Source: a virus. From it: a stretch of 39,807 bases of DNA. The stretch spans positions 1-39,807 of the IMG/VR virus record IMGVR_UViG_3300008110_000299; one strand, written 5' to 3'. Shown piece after piece: positions 20,980-29,343 of this stretch (position 1 is its first letter; the number at the start of each line of letters is the position of its first letter). Made by a program: the position numbers and the translations under genes. Under the pieces are notes generated by a model, which did no database searches, was not told the origin of the DNA, and saw only the letters and a list, made by a program, of their open reading frames with translations.

Positions 20980-21185
20980 TGAAAATTACAGTTGAATCTA
21001 TTAAGGAGAACGAAGACGGGTCTGCTGATTGCAATATCTATCTTGATGAGGAAGCTAAAGACTTTCTAATTCGCTATGCCATCATTGCCTGTCTAACAGA
21101 GGCTATTGAGAATGGTAGGAAAGCAACCCCTCCTGTTGCAGAAACAACACAGGATGAGAATAAAGAAAGCAAGGCAGATGAGTAG
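20979..21185 (+). CDS. Small acidic protein, 68 aa, unknown
   Basis: Starts in the stop region of the ligase gene (TAATG). MKITVESIKENEDGSADCNI then a helix DEEAKDFLIRYAIIACLTEAI and an acidic, low-complexity tail (ETTQDENKESKADE). Resembles small phage proteins with an ITVESIxENEDGSA start. Last gene before the terminator at 21212-21230, so it ends this transcription unit. Confidence 0.65.
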   Translation: MKITVESIKENEDGSADCNIYLDEEAKDFLIRYAIIACLTEAIENGRKATPPVAETTQDENKESKADE

Positions 21186-21211
21186 GGTATAACTGTCTTC
21201 CATCTTTTATC

Positions 21212-21230
21212 GGGGCTTCGGCCCCTTTTT
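21212..21230 (+). terminator. Intrinsic terminator GGGGC-TTCG-GCCCC-TTTTT
   Basis: Perfect 5-bp GC stem with a TTCG tetraloop and five T residues, 26 bases after the stop at 21185. It separates the replication unit from nrdA; some read-through or a promoter I cannot see must feed nrdA. Confidence 0.92.
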
Positions 21231-21249
21231 CACCTGCCTGAATAGCATT

Positions 21250-23055
21250 ATGAATAGGAACATGAATAGTATTATGAATAAATACCCAGTGGTATTGGAC
21301 AAATCTAGAGACTCTTTATTTGATGAACTTGGACTACAACGCCTTAAAGAAAGCTACATGCGCGAGGATGAAACTAGCCCACAGGAGCGCTTTGCTGCTG
21401 TATCGTCAGCGTTTGCAACCAATGCTGCACATGCTCAGCGGCTGTATGAATACAGTAGTAAGCACTGGCTTAGTTATTCTACGCCTATCCTGTCTTTCGG
21501 TAGGTCTAAGCGTGGTCTGCCTATCAGTTGTTTTCTTAACTATATTGATGACAGTGCAGAGGGTCTTGTTGACAATCTATCTGAAACTAACTGGCTCTCG
21601 ATGTTAGGTGGTGGTGTCGGTATCCACATGGGTATCCGCAACAGCGATGACAAGTCTGCTGGCATCATGCCTCACTTGAAAATCTATGACGCTAGTTCAT
21701 TGGCCTACAAGCAGGGTAGCACACGGCGCGGTAGCTATGCTGCCTACCTCAACATCAATCATCCAGACATCATTGCCTTTCTTGAGATGCGTAAGCCAAC
21801 AGGTGATCAGAATTTACGCACATTGAACCTGCATCATGGTGTCAATCTGTCTGACAAGTTCATGTCCATCATTGATGAGTGCATGAAAGACCCTGATGCT
21901 GACGATGCCTTTGAGCTAGTTAATCCATCTAATCAACAGGTTGTTGAGGTGGTGTCAGCTAAATACTTGTGGCAAAAGATTCTTGATCTTCGCATGCAAA
22001 CTGGTGAACCCTATCTTGTCTTCATTGATACAGCCAATGCTGCTGTGCCACAATGGCTCAAGGACAAGGGACTCACCATCAATGGCAGCAATCTCTGCAC
22101 TGAAATCTTCTTGCCAACAAGTGAGAAGCGCACAGCCGTGTGCTGCTTGTCCTCTTTGAATCTTGAATACTACGATGATTGGAAGAACAATGAATATTTT
22201 ATCAACGATGTTATGGAAATGCTGGACAATGTACTTCAGTACTTTATCGACAATGCTCCTACCCACATTAGTCGCGCTAAAATCAGTGCCACTATGGAGC
22301 GTAGTGTCGGGTTGGGCGCGTTAGGCTTTCATGCCTACCTGCAAAAGAAACGCATTAGCTTCAATGGTGTGCTGGCAAAGAGTATCAACATTGAAATGTT
22401 CAAGCACATTCATAACCAGTGTCTCAAAGCCGATGAGCTTTTAGTTGAGCTTCGTGGTCCATGTCCTGACTCTATGTTCTCTGAGAAGCCTCGCCGCTTC
22501 AGCCATCACATGGCAGTAGCACCTAACGCTAGCAGCAGCCTCATCATGGGCAATACATCCCCATCAATCGAGCCTTATCGCGCTAATGTATACCGTCAGG
22601 ATACATTAAGTGGTGCATTCGTTCACAAGAACAGGTTCCTTGTTAAAGAGCTTGAGGCGCTTGGAATGAACGATGATGACACATGGGCATCAATCATTGG
22701 CAATGACGGCTCTGTGCAGCATCTGGACATCCCTGACATCATCAAGGGAGTGTTCCAGACAGCAATGGAGATTGACCAGCGATGGATTATTGAGCATGCT
22801 GCTGACCGCCAGAAGTACATTGATCAGGGTCAGAGTGTGAATCTATTCTTTCCAGCGACTGTGAGCATCAAGTATTTGCACAGCATCCACTTCATGGCAT
22901 GGAAGAATGGACTAAAGAGCTTATACTATCTACGCTCAGAGAAGGTCAAGAAGGCTGACAAGGTTGGCTCTCAGATTAAACGACAGCGCATTGAAGATGA
23001 GATTGATTTGAAACAAATTGCAGATGGTGACACCTGCTTAGCTTGCGAAGGATGA
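21250..23055 (+). CDS. nrdA: Class I ribonucleotide reductase alpha subunit, 601 aa
   Basis: Reduces ribonucleotides to deoxyribonucleotides with the NrdB subunit. Active-site residues: C94 (LPISC), N281-L-C283-T-E285 (radical Cys and Glu), C298/C299 (partner Cys region CCLSSLNLEYY), tyrosines YY in LKSLYYLRSEK, and redox-tail cysteines C596 and C599 (CLACEG). No ATP-cone is present at the N-terminus, so overall dATP inhibition may be absent. Shorter than E. coli NrdA (761 aa). Start could be ATG 21250, 21262 or 21274; three ATGAATA units repeat there. No intein or intron. Confidence 0.93.
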   Translation: MNRNMNSIMNKYPVVLDKSRDSLFDELGLQRLKESYMREDETSPQERFAAVSSAFATNAAHAQRLYEYSSKHWLSYSTPILSFGRSKRGLPISCFLNYIDDSAEGLVDNLSETNWLSMLGGGVGIHMGIRNSDDKSAGIMPHLKIYDASSLAYKQGSTRRGSYAAYLNINHPDIIAFLEMRKPTGDQNLRTLNLHHGVNLSDKFMSIIDECMKDPDADDAFELVNPSNQQVVEVVSAKYLWQKILDLRMQTGEPYLVFIDTANAAVPQWLKDKGLTINGSNLCTEIFLPTSEKRTAVCCLSSLNLEYYDDWKNNEYFINDVMEMLDNVLQYFIDNAPTHISRAKISATMERSVGLGALGFHAYLQKKRISFNGVLAKSINIEMFKHIHNQCLKADELLVELRGPCPDSMFSEKPRRFSHHMAVAPNASSSLIMGNTSPSIEPYRANVYRQDTLSGAFVHKNRFLVKELEALGMNDDDTWASIIGNDGSVQHLDIPDIIKGVFQTAMEIDQRWIIEHAADRQKYIDQGQSVNLFFPATVSIKYLHSIHFMAWKNGLKSLYYLRSEKVKKADKVGSQIKRQRIEDEIDLKQIADGDTCLACEG

Positions 23056-23056
23056 T

Positions 23057-24013
23057 ATGAATAAAGTTGGCGATATTACCGAAGAGCGTATTACATTCAA
23101 ACCGTTTAAGTATCCGTGGGCATACGATGCTTGGCTGCAACATGAGCAGAGCCATTGGCTGCACACTGAGGTGCCAATGTCTGAGGATGTTAAAGACTAC
23201 AAGAAGCTGAAGAAAGATGAGCAGGAGTTTCTGACAAAGATACTTCGCTTCTTTGTACAGGGTGATCTGGACATTGGCAGTGGATACCATGACCATTACA
23301 TCCCTGTGTTCAAGCAGCCAGAGGTGAAGATGATGCTGTCAGGCTTTGCCTCACGCGAAGCTTTGCATGTGGCAGCATACGCTCACTTGATTGAAACACT
23401 TGGCTTGCCTGAGTCTACATACAATGAGTTCTTGCAGCACAAGGAAATGGTGGAGAAGCATAACTATGTGCAAGGATTGGATGACGCACCAATGGCTGCA
23501 AAGATTGCCACCATCAGCGCATTCGGTGAAGGCATGCAGCTATTCTCTAGCTTTGTTATGTTGCTAAACTTCGCACGAAATGGTAAGCTAAAGGGGTTGG
23601 GTCAGATCATTGCATGGTCTATTGTTGATGAAACACAGCATGCTGAAGGCATGATAAAGGTATATCGTGAATATGTTAAACACCACAAAGATGAAACTAC
23701 ACCTGAACAAATTAAAGCTATTGCTGAAGAAATGGTTCAGATCGAAGACGCTTTCATTGATCTTGCTTTTGGAATGCTTGATGTGGAAAAGCTTACCAAA
23801 GAAGAAGTGAAGAAGTATATCCGCTACATTGCAGACAGACGGCTGATCTCTATGGGGATGAAGGGCATCTACAAGATCAAGAAGAATCCTTTGCCGTGGG
23901 TTGATGGTATGTTGGGAACATCACACACCAACTTCTTTGAGCAGCGTGTAACAGACTACAGCAAGGGTGCCACCACTGGCACATGGGATGATGTATGGGG
24001 GAAAGCAGCATGA
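23057..24013 (+). CDS. nrdB: Class I ribonucleotide reductase beta subunit, 318 aa
   Basis: Radical-generating ferritin-like subunit. Metal ligands and radical residue: E101-x2-H104-x3-Y108 (REALHVAAYAH), E158 (FGEGMQ), E192-x2-H195 (VDETQHAEG). The radical tyrosine Y108 is conserved at the expected spacing, which supports a tyrosyl-radical class Ia-like enzyme. The first ligand region (WLHTEVPMSEDVKDY) seems to use Glu or Asp in the usual place. The C-terminal tail (TGTWDDVWGKAA) probably docks on NrdA. Starts one base after nrdA; overlaps the next gene by ATGA. Confidence 0.93.
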   Translation: MNKVGDITEERITFKPFKYPWAYDAWLQHEQSHWLHTEVPMSEDVKDYKKLKKDEQEFLTKILRFFVQGDLDIGSGYHDHYIPVFKQPEVKMMLSGFASREALHVAAYAHLIETLGLPESTYNEFLQHKEMVEKHNYVQGLDDAPMAAKIATISAFGEGMQLFSSFVMLLNFARNGKLKGLGQIIAWSIVDETQHAEGMIKVYREYVKHHKDETTPEQIKAIAEEMVQIEDAFIDLAFGMLDVEKLTKEEVKKYIRYIADRRLISMGMKGIYKIKKNPLPWVDGMLGTSHTNFFEQRVTDYSKGATTGTWDDVWGKAA

Positions 24014-24210
24014 CTGATGATGAACGACTCAAAGAACTAGTAGCTGAGTTCTTTACAAACTACTTAGACTACACTGAGGATAGCGACAGCGGTGTGATGT
24101 TCAATCCAATTTACATCTCATGTTGCAGGGCGCTGAAGATTGAGCCACTAGAGAAACTTCTTATTGAAATGAAGACGCTTGCTGGTGTTAGCAATAAAGG
24201 GCAAACATGA
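24010..24210 (+). CDS. Small acidic protein, 66 aa, unknown
   Basis: ATGA-coupled start at 24010 (MTDDERLKELVAEFFTNYLD) in the last codons of nrdB. Acidic helical protein with CC at C37-C38 (ISCCRALKIEPLEKLL). Could interact with RNR by position only. Overlaps the next gene by ATGA. Confidence 0.6.
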   Translation: MTDDERLKELVAEFFTNYLDYTEDSDSGVMFNPIYISCCRALKIEPLEKLLIEMKTLAGVSNKGQT

Positions 24211-24683
24211 TTGAGGTTGCTGTTAGTGCAGCTATGCTAGTCGAAGCAAGAGATAAAGCAGCAGAGATGGGCAGGTTGTACAACAGCATCATCAGAGGGG
24301 CTGGTAACATTGCGGGATTCATAGGTGAGTCCATAGCTCAGCAAGTGTTAGGCGGGGAACTAAACAACACCTACGACTATGATCTTGTGTTACCATCTGG
24401 CAAGACTGTTGATGTAAAGACAAAGCAGACCAGTGTTAAACCGCTTGAAACCTATGAGTGCTCTATTGCTGCACTTAATACAACCCAAGAGTGTGACTAC
24501 TACTGCTTTGTTCGCGTCAAGAATGACTTCACTGTTGGCTGGTATCTTGGTATGTATGACAAGAAACAATACATGATTGATTCAGTCTTTATGAAGAAAG
24601 GAACTGTTGACTCCAGCAATGGTTATACAGTAAAATCTGATTGTTACAATCTCAAAATCTCTAGCTTGAAAGATATGATATGA
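24207..24683 (+). CDS. PD-(D/E)XK-type nuclease, 158 aa
   Basis: Predicted DNA endonuclease. GFIGESIAQQVLGG (E41 in a first helix), then YDYDLVLPSGKTVDVKTKQT gives D57/D59, D69 and K71 in the D-x(n)-D-x-K arrangement of PD-(D/E)XK enzymes. Strand YYCFVRVKNDF and a beta-rich C-terminus fit the fold. Phages use such enzymes for host-DNA degradation or junction resolution; the exact role is unknown. ATGA-coupled at both ends. Confidence 0.72.
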   Translation: MIEVAVSAAMLVEARDKAAEMGRLYNSIIRGAGNIAGFIGESIAQQVLGGELNNTYDYDLVLPSGKTVDVKTKQTSVKPLETYECSIAALNTTQECDYYCFVRVKNDFTVGWYLGMYDKKQYMIDSVFMKKGTVDSSNGYTVKSDCYNLKISSLKDMI

Positions 24684-24973
24684 ATCACCCTAATAATCTA
24701 CCAGAAAAGAAAACAACAGTTGACATCACTGGTATGTCAGCAAAGATCAAGGAAGTTGTGTACACAACAGTACCGGACAGCACACTAACCCTGTGTCTGT
24801 TGTACATGAAGAACGGGTATGTTGTGATTGGCAAGAGCGCATGCGTTGATGCTTCTAAGTTCAATGCTGCTCTTGGAGAAAAGTATGCGTATGAAGATGC
24901 GCTTAACGCCCTGTGGCCTTTGGAGGGCTACTTGATGGCAGAACGACTGATGGAGAGTAAAGATGCAGGTTAA
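24680..24973 (+). CDS. Phage gp49-like (Phage_gp49_66) protein, 97 aa
   Basis: N-terminal ITGMSAKIKEVVYTTVPDST, then LTLCLLYMKNGYVVIGKSACVD, FNAALGEKYAYEDALNALWP and GYLMAERL: the NG(F/Y)xVxGxSACVDxxxF pattern identifies the phage gp49/gp66 family. This family is common in dsDNA phages; function unknown. ATGA-coupled to the nuclease gene and overlaps the next gene by 11 bases. Confidence 0.82.
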   Translation: MNHPNNLPEKKTTVDITGMSAKIKEVVYTTVPDSTLTLCLLYMKNGYVVIGKSACVDASKFNAALGEKYAYEDALNALWPLEGYLMAERLMESKDAG

Positions 24974-25172
24974 GTCAGAACGATTTCCACCACTGCGTAT
25001 TCAAGCAGAGCAGGGCTACAAAGCCTTCTACAAGGGGTGGCTGGTCAACAGCTACAACCCTGACACCATTGCTGGTAAGGAGTGGCAGCGAGGCTTTGAC
25101 TTTGCCTACTTTGAGAACATCCATTACTTAACCAACTGGGTTAGTGACAAGCACAAAGCAGTGCAGCAGTAA
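24963..25172 (+). CDS. Small protein, possibly ribosome-modulation-factor-like, 69 aa
   Basis: Last gene of the rightward half, ending 4 bases before the terminator. EQGYKAFYKGWLVNSYNP ... GKEWQRGFDFA has the GY-x4-G ... NP ... W-x2-G pattern seen in ribosome modulation factor-like phage proteins. The similarity is short and basic charge is modest, so the call is tentative. A role in host translation is only an inference. Confidence 0.5.
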   Translation: MQVKSERFPPLRIQAEQGYKAFYKGWLVNSYNPDTIAGKEWQRGFDFAYFENIHYLTNWVSDKHKAVQQ

Positions 25173-25176
25173 TGAA

Positions 25177-25205
25177 AAAGCCAGCTTAGTTGCTGGCTTT
25201 CTTTT
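25177..25205. terminator. Bidirectional intrinsic terminator
   Basis: AAAGCCAGC (25177-25185) and GCTGGCTTT (25192-25200) form a 9-bp stem with a 6-base loop, with T-runs on both strands (CTTTTT after it on the +, TTTTTC on the -). It lies between the convergent rightward early/middle genes and the leftward late operon, whose last gene ends at 25205. Confidence 0.93.
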
Positions 25206-28200
25206 TAGCGTCTAGTTGCTAGACCACCTCTTGCAAGCTTGGGAGTTATCTCCCTCACCTTCTGCAATGATATCTTTCGTTTGTCTTGCGCTTTTGCAGA
25301 TGCAGGATAACCAGCATCTGTTGCTGAGAAATCATCAAGCACTTCTCGCAGCTGCCTGAGATTCTGAGCTTTTTGTTTAGCTCCTATGCCGTCAAGAATA
25401 TCAGCAACCCTTGGAAGTTCTTTAACAATATCACCATATTCAATCATTTGATCTATAGTAGATTGATACTGTTGACCTGTGCCAGCACGAATAGCACCTT
25501 TAGACATGCTCATGTACGAGTTCATCAGATCACGAAGACTTGTGTACGACATGTAAGCAAGCTTAGCAGCTTCTTTTGGATTCTTTGACTCAACAGTTTT
25601 CTTTATATACTCTTTTGTGACATCACGATCTTCTAAGATTTCAGCTTTTGTTTTGATGCCAGTTAGAGCTTGATTGAATTGCTCATTTGAAAACTCACGA
25701 TCTGTTGACACACCTTTCAGCGTAGGATTTCTTCCTTTGACACGAAGCTTGTTAGCCTCAAGCAGCATGTCTTCTGTCTCATTAAAGCCAGCACGAGGCA
25801 ACGATATAGGACGAACAACATCAGGCGCACCAGTGATGGCACGAATGATAGTGTTCATATCTTTCTTATCATAGTTACCAGTACTCATGTTAATTCGTGA
25901 GAACATGTAATCAGCATAAGGAATCTCTGTATACAGATAGTTCTGAGGATTGCGACCACCGAATGTAGCAGCATTAAATCCAAGATTCAAATCTTTAGTG
26001 AACGATGGTGCGCCAACATACATCTCTGCATGAGGGGTAGTGTGCTGTGATGGGTCAAAGAAACCAGACTTCTTAAGCCTATCAATATTCTCAGTGGTGC
26101 TGCCGTGATACAGCCGCATTGGTGGAACATCTTTGTACTTCTCACGCAATTGTTCAAGCTTAGCTTGTAACTTAGTAGCCATACCTTTTGCATCAGCAAG
26201 TTGCTCAGGATTTTTAGGTGAAAGTTCAACACCTGTTTTTGCACGATACTCACCAAGCAGCGTACCAAGTACTTCATCATCAACAGTTGCAAAGTTTAAA
26301 TCTTTACGCAGTCTAAGGAACGAGTCTTCACGCTTGTTCTTAATCTCAGCAATAATGTTATTACGCTGAGTAGTATTTGTTGTACGAACTTGTTTATTCA
26401 GATCACCAGACAATACCTGTTCAACTTTATCCTCAGCTAGGCGTGGCCTACCAAGTGATTTAGTTGGTGCTATCACTTCACTCAACAAGTTTCCTTCATC
26501 ATCATAGAAAACTTCGTCAGTCAAAGACGCAGCACTATCGTCTGTCTTCTTACCAAACGGATTTGCTGGCATCTCATTCCATTTAACACCAGCAGCTTGA
26601 CCAGTATACGCATGAGCAGTCTGCATATAGTCATCGTAGTTGGCAATCTTCCAGTTCTTTAGGAATGCAGCATCATAGTTCTCAGCCATCAGCTTCTCAC
26701 CAGCAGCGTACTGATCTGGTGTGAATGTGTTAGTGGATGGAATAACTTCATCAAGTTGCTTAGAAGCATCATCAAGCGGATTGGGCATAGGAGCGGTTTC
26801 AACAGCGGCAGCAGGGGTAGGCATAGCCTCTTCCATTTGACGCGCTATAGGGGCTTCTGGTGGGGCTGGTGATGGTTCAACAACAGGCTGCTTGGCAACA
26901 GTCTTCTTAACGGTTGGGATGGCTGTAGTTGTTGGAGCAGCTACAGGTGTAGATAGATTCTTGTTGAGAATGTTATCAATTACCGATTCATTCATAGTAC
27001 CAGAAGGGGCATTCATTGTTCTGAGCTTAGACAAGAAGCCTTCAACTGGAATGTTAGAGGCTGCTTTACCGGCAAGCTTAGACGCAACCACACCACCAAC
27101 AGCAAACCTTAAGTCACCAAGCATTGCCTTATATGCGTCAACTTGCATATAGTCATTGGCTTCTTCAAGCGTCTTACCTTGATTGTCTTTAGCGTAGCGT
27201 TCATTGATAACCTTACGCTCATCACTGGTAAGCTTATTAAATTGCATCTTCTTAACACGAAGAAGATCGTCACTCATAAACTTAGCATCGGTAATGTCCC
27301 GTGCTATGCTAGTCATTTCGCTAACAGAATTACCAAGCGCCATCTTCTGTTCTGTTGGGCTTAGTTTCTGATATCGCTCATCACTCATTGCCCGTCTAAT
27401 TGTTTCAATAACTAATGGGTTTGCCGTTTCAACAAAGGCACGATCATAGCTCTTGTCACCAGACGAAGGACCATACAGCTTGTATGGGTCAATACCAAGT
27501 CTAACGATTTCAGATTCAGCAGGAGTCTTTGCTGGAGTTTCACGGACACCAACCAAGCTGTAGAAGAACTCACCTTCTTTGTACACTGGACCATCACGCA
27601 AGCGAGGAACAGCTTCAGGCAAGTTCTCTTTAAGGATTGGCAGCTTGCTTTGAACACGCTGAGCGCCAGCTTCAACCAACGTAGGAACAGGCATTCCCAT
27701 AACTGTCTTATCACCAGTGATGACATTAGGGTCACGCTGGATAGAGCCTTCCTCACGGAACAAATCAAGAAACTCATAGGCACTCTTGAATACAAACGGC
27801 TGTGAGAATCGTGCAGTGAAGTCACCCAATACTTTACCAATTGCAATCTCAAGCTTATCTGCGTCTTTCTCAGAAGACACAGCGGCGAATACCTGATCAA
27901 GTAATTGAGCTTGTGTACCAGCTGGCATTTTCATACCAACAATGGCTTCAACCATTTCAGCTGTCTTTGGCTCAAGGCCAAGCTTGCGTTTGGCTAAGAA
28001 GTCAGCAACGGCAAGTGTTGGTCCAAGCGGGAAGATTGAGCGAGTATCATAAGTACCACCATCATCCTTCTTCATATTAAACCAATCAGTGTCTTGGTTG
28101 TTTAGACGATAGTCATACGCAGCAGCAAGCGCTGCCGTACCAACAATACCTTTAGCAATGTTCTCTTGACCTTGACGAATCAAACCATCACCAGCATTAG

Positions 28201-29329
28201 AGCCAGAGGCTTTCATAAGTGCGCCACGATAGAGGTCTTCCACGCCAGAGGCTGCACCAAACACACTATACCTATACTGAAAGGCAATAGCATTAGACAT
28301 AAAGCGTGGGAAGGTGACAAGTAAACTACCACCGGGAAATTCAGCGGCCTTAACAAATAGATTACCGGCTGCTTCCGCACCAGATTCAAAGGTTTCAATA
28401 CCTTTCTTTTGCACCTTCGGTGTGTACGAGAAGGTTGCCTTCAGCGTTTCGTCTGTAGCTTGTTGCAGGATGGACGCAGGAATTGCTTTGCCTTCACCAA
28501 TTACCTGATACATATCTAAACCAGCACGGCGCATGTGCTTCTCAACAGCAGCGTTGAAGATTGCTTTACGGAAGAAAGCATCCTGTGCCACGTTTAATGT
28601 GTTAAACACTTGAGCAGCTTTAGAAAGTTCTTTGGTGCTAGACTCTTGTGTGGCGCTTAACAAATTGTTACGCAGAGCAGGATTGTGCTGAAGCAAGTTG
28701 TTCGTCACTTCAGTAGACAAACCATTCTTAGCCATGTAGCCATACACGCTGAATGCGTCACGGAAAGTATCACCAAGACTACTCATTGCTGTGTCAATAC
28801 GCTTACCGCTGGCAGCACCATCTAGTGTGCGACCAACAGTGTACATTGCGCCCTCAATCAACGATGCTGCTGAGTTGTAGGTAAGGCCGACTGTTGTGCC
28901 CATGACGTTACGCACTGTAGTGCCAATGCCGCTAACAACAAATGCTTTTGATTCACGCTCAAGGGTGCGTACACCTTGACCAATTCGACCAAGAGCAGAT
29001 ACATATTCATCTGGCTTGTTAAACAACCCATCGACAATCTTAGCAGCTTCAGGGTCAATCTGAGTCATGCGATTAAGAATCTTAGACGCAGCAGAATATT
29101 GCTGCATCACACGAGCAGCATCGGAAACAGTCATCAAGTTTGCTTGTGCAAATTGATCAACACTCAGTCCTTCTCTACGGATGGCTTGTTCGAGAACAGC
29201 ATCGTCAATGGTGTCTAGATTTGAGAAGACGCTGGCGATAGCGTCACTTGTTTTCTGGTTTGGTTTTAGACGGAAGGTTGGGTCAGCATCAATGACATGC
29301 ATTGCCACCCGTACAGCACGAGCAGACAA
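25205..29329 (-). CDS. Large internal virion (ejection) protein with ART-like segment, 1374 aa
   Basis: Last gene of the late operon, in the place of podophage internal core/ejection proteins. Residues about 1-700 are helical with amphipathic or hydrophobic patches (SGIGTTVRNVMGTTVGLTY; GIVGTAALAAAY), suiting a protein ejected with DNA. A Pro/Ala-rich linker spans about 780-880. Near residue 1073, LYHGSTTENID, GFFDPSQH, APSFTKD and LYTEI (H1075, E1135) resemble the H-x-E type ADP-ribosyltransferase fold found in polyvalent phage proteins; this is tentative. The start (TTG 29329) has no good ribosome binding site, unlike every other gene here, and joins the preceding frame if one T is added (see findings). 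Confidence 0.7.
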   Translation of the reverse strand: MSARAVRVAMHVIDADPTFRLKPNQKTSDAIASVFSNLDTIDDAVLEQAIRREGLSVDQFAQANLMTVSDAARVMQQYSAASKILNRMTQIDPEAAKIVDGLFNKPDEYVSALGRIGQGVRTLERESKAFVVSGIGTTVRNVMGTTVGLTYNSAASLIEGAMYTVGRTLDGAASGKRIDTAMSSLGDTFRDAFSVYGYMAKNGLSTEVTNNLLQHNPALRNNLLSATQESSTKELSKAAQVFNTLNVAQDAFFRKAIFNAAVEKHMRRAGLDMYQVIGEGKAIPASILQQATDETLKATFSYTPKVQKKGIETFESGAEAAGNLFVKAAEFPGGSLLVTFPRFMSNAIAFQYRYSVFGAASGVEDLYRGALMKASGSNAGDGLIRQGQENIAKGIVGTAALAAAYDYRLNNQDTDWFNMKKDDGGTYDTRSIFPLGPTLAVADFLAKRKLGLEPKTAEMVEAIVGMKMPAGTQAQLLDQVFAAVSSEKDADKLEIAIGKVLGDFTARFSQPFVFKSAYEFLDLFREEGSIQRDPNVITGDKTVMGMPVPTLVEAGAQRVQSKLPILKENLPEAVPRLRDGPVYKEGEFFYSLVGVRETPAKTPAESEIVRLGIDPYKLYGPSSGDKSYDRAFVETANPLVIETIRRAMSDERYQKLSPTEQKMALGNSVSEMTSIARDITDAKFMSDDLLRVKKMQFNKLTSDERKVINERYAKDNQGKTLEEANDYMQVDAYKAMLGDLRFAVGGVVASKLAGKAASNIPVEGFLSKLRTMNAPSGTMNESVIDNILNKNLSTPVAAPTTTAIPTVKKTVAKQPVVEPSPAPPEAPIARQMEEAMPTPAAAVETAPMPNPLDDASKQLDEVIPSTNTFTPDQYAAGEKLMAENYDAAFLKNWKIANYDDYMQTAHAYTGQAAGVKWNEMPANPFGKKTDDSAASLTDEVFYDDEGNLLSEVIAPTKSLGRPRLAEDKVEQVLSGDLNKQVRTTNTTQRNNIIAEIKNKREDSFLRLRKDLNFATVDDEVLGTLLGEYRAKTGVELSPKNPEQLADAKGMATKLQAKLEQLREKYKDVPPMRLYHGSTTENIDRLKKSGFFDPSQHTTPHAEMYVGAPSFTKDLNLGFNAATFGGRNPQNYLYTEIPYADYMFSRINMSTGNYDKKDMNTIIRAITGAPDVVRPISLPRAGFNETEDMLLEANKLRVKGRNPTLKGVSTDREFSNEQFNQALTGIKTKAEILEDRDVTKEYIKKTVESKNPKEAAKLAYMSYTSLRDLMNSYMSMSKGAIRAGTGQQYQSTIDQMIEYGDIVKELPRVADILDGIGAKQKAQNLRQLREVLDDFSATDAGYPASAKAQDKRKISLQKVREITPKLARGGLATRR

Positions 29330-29343
29330 ATCACTTTGAATCT

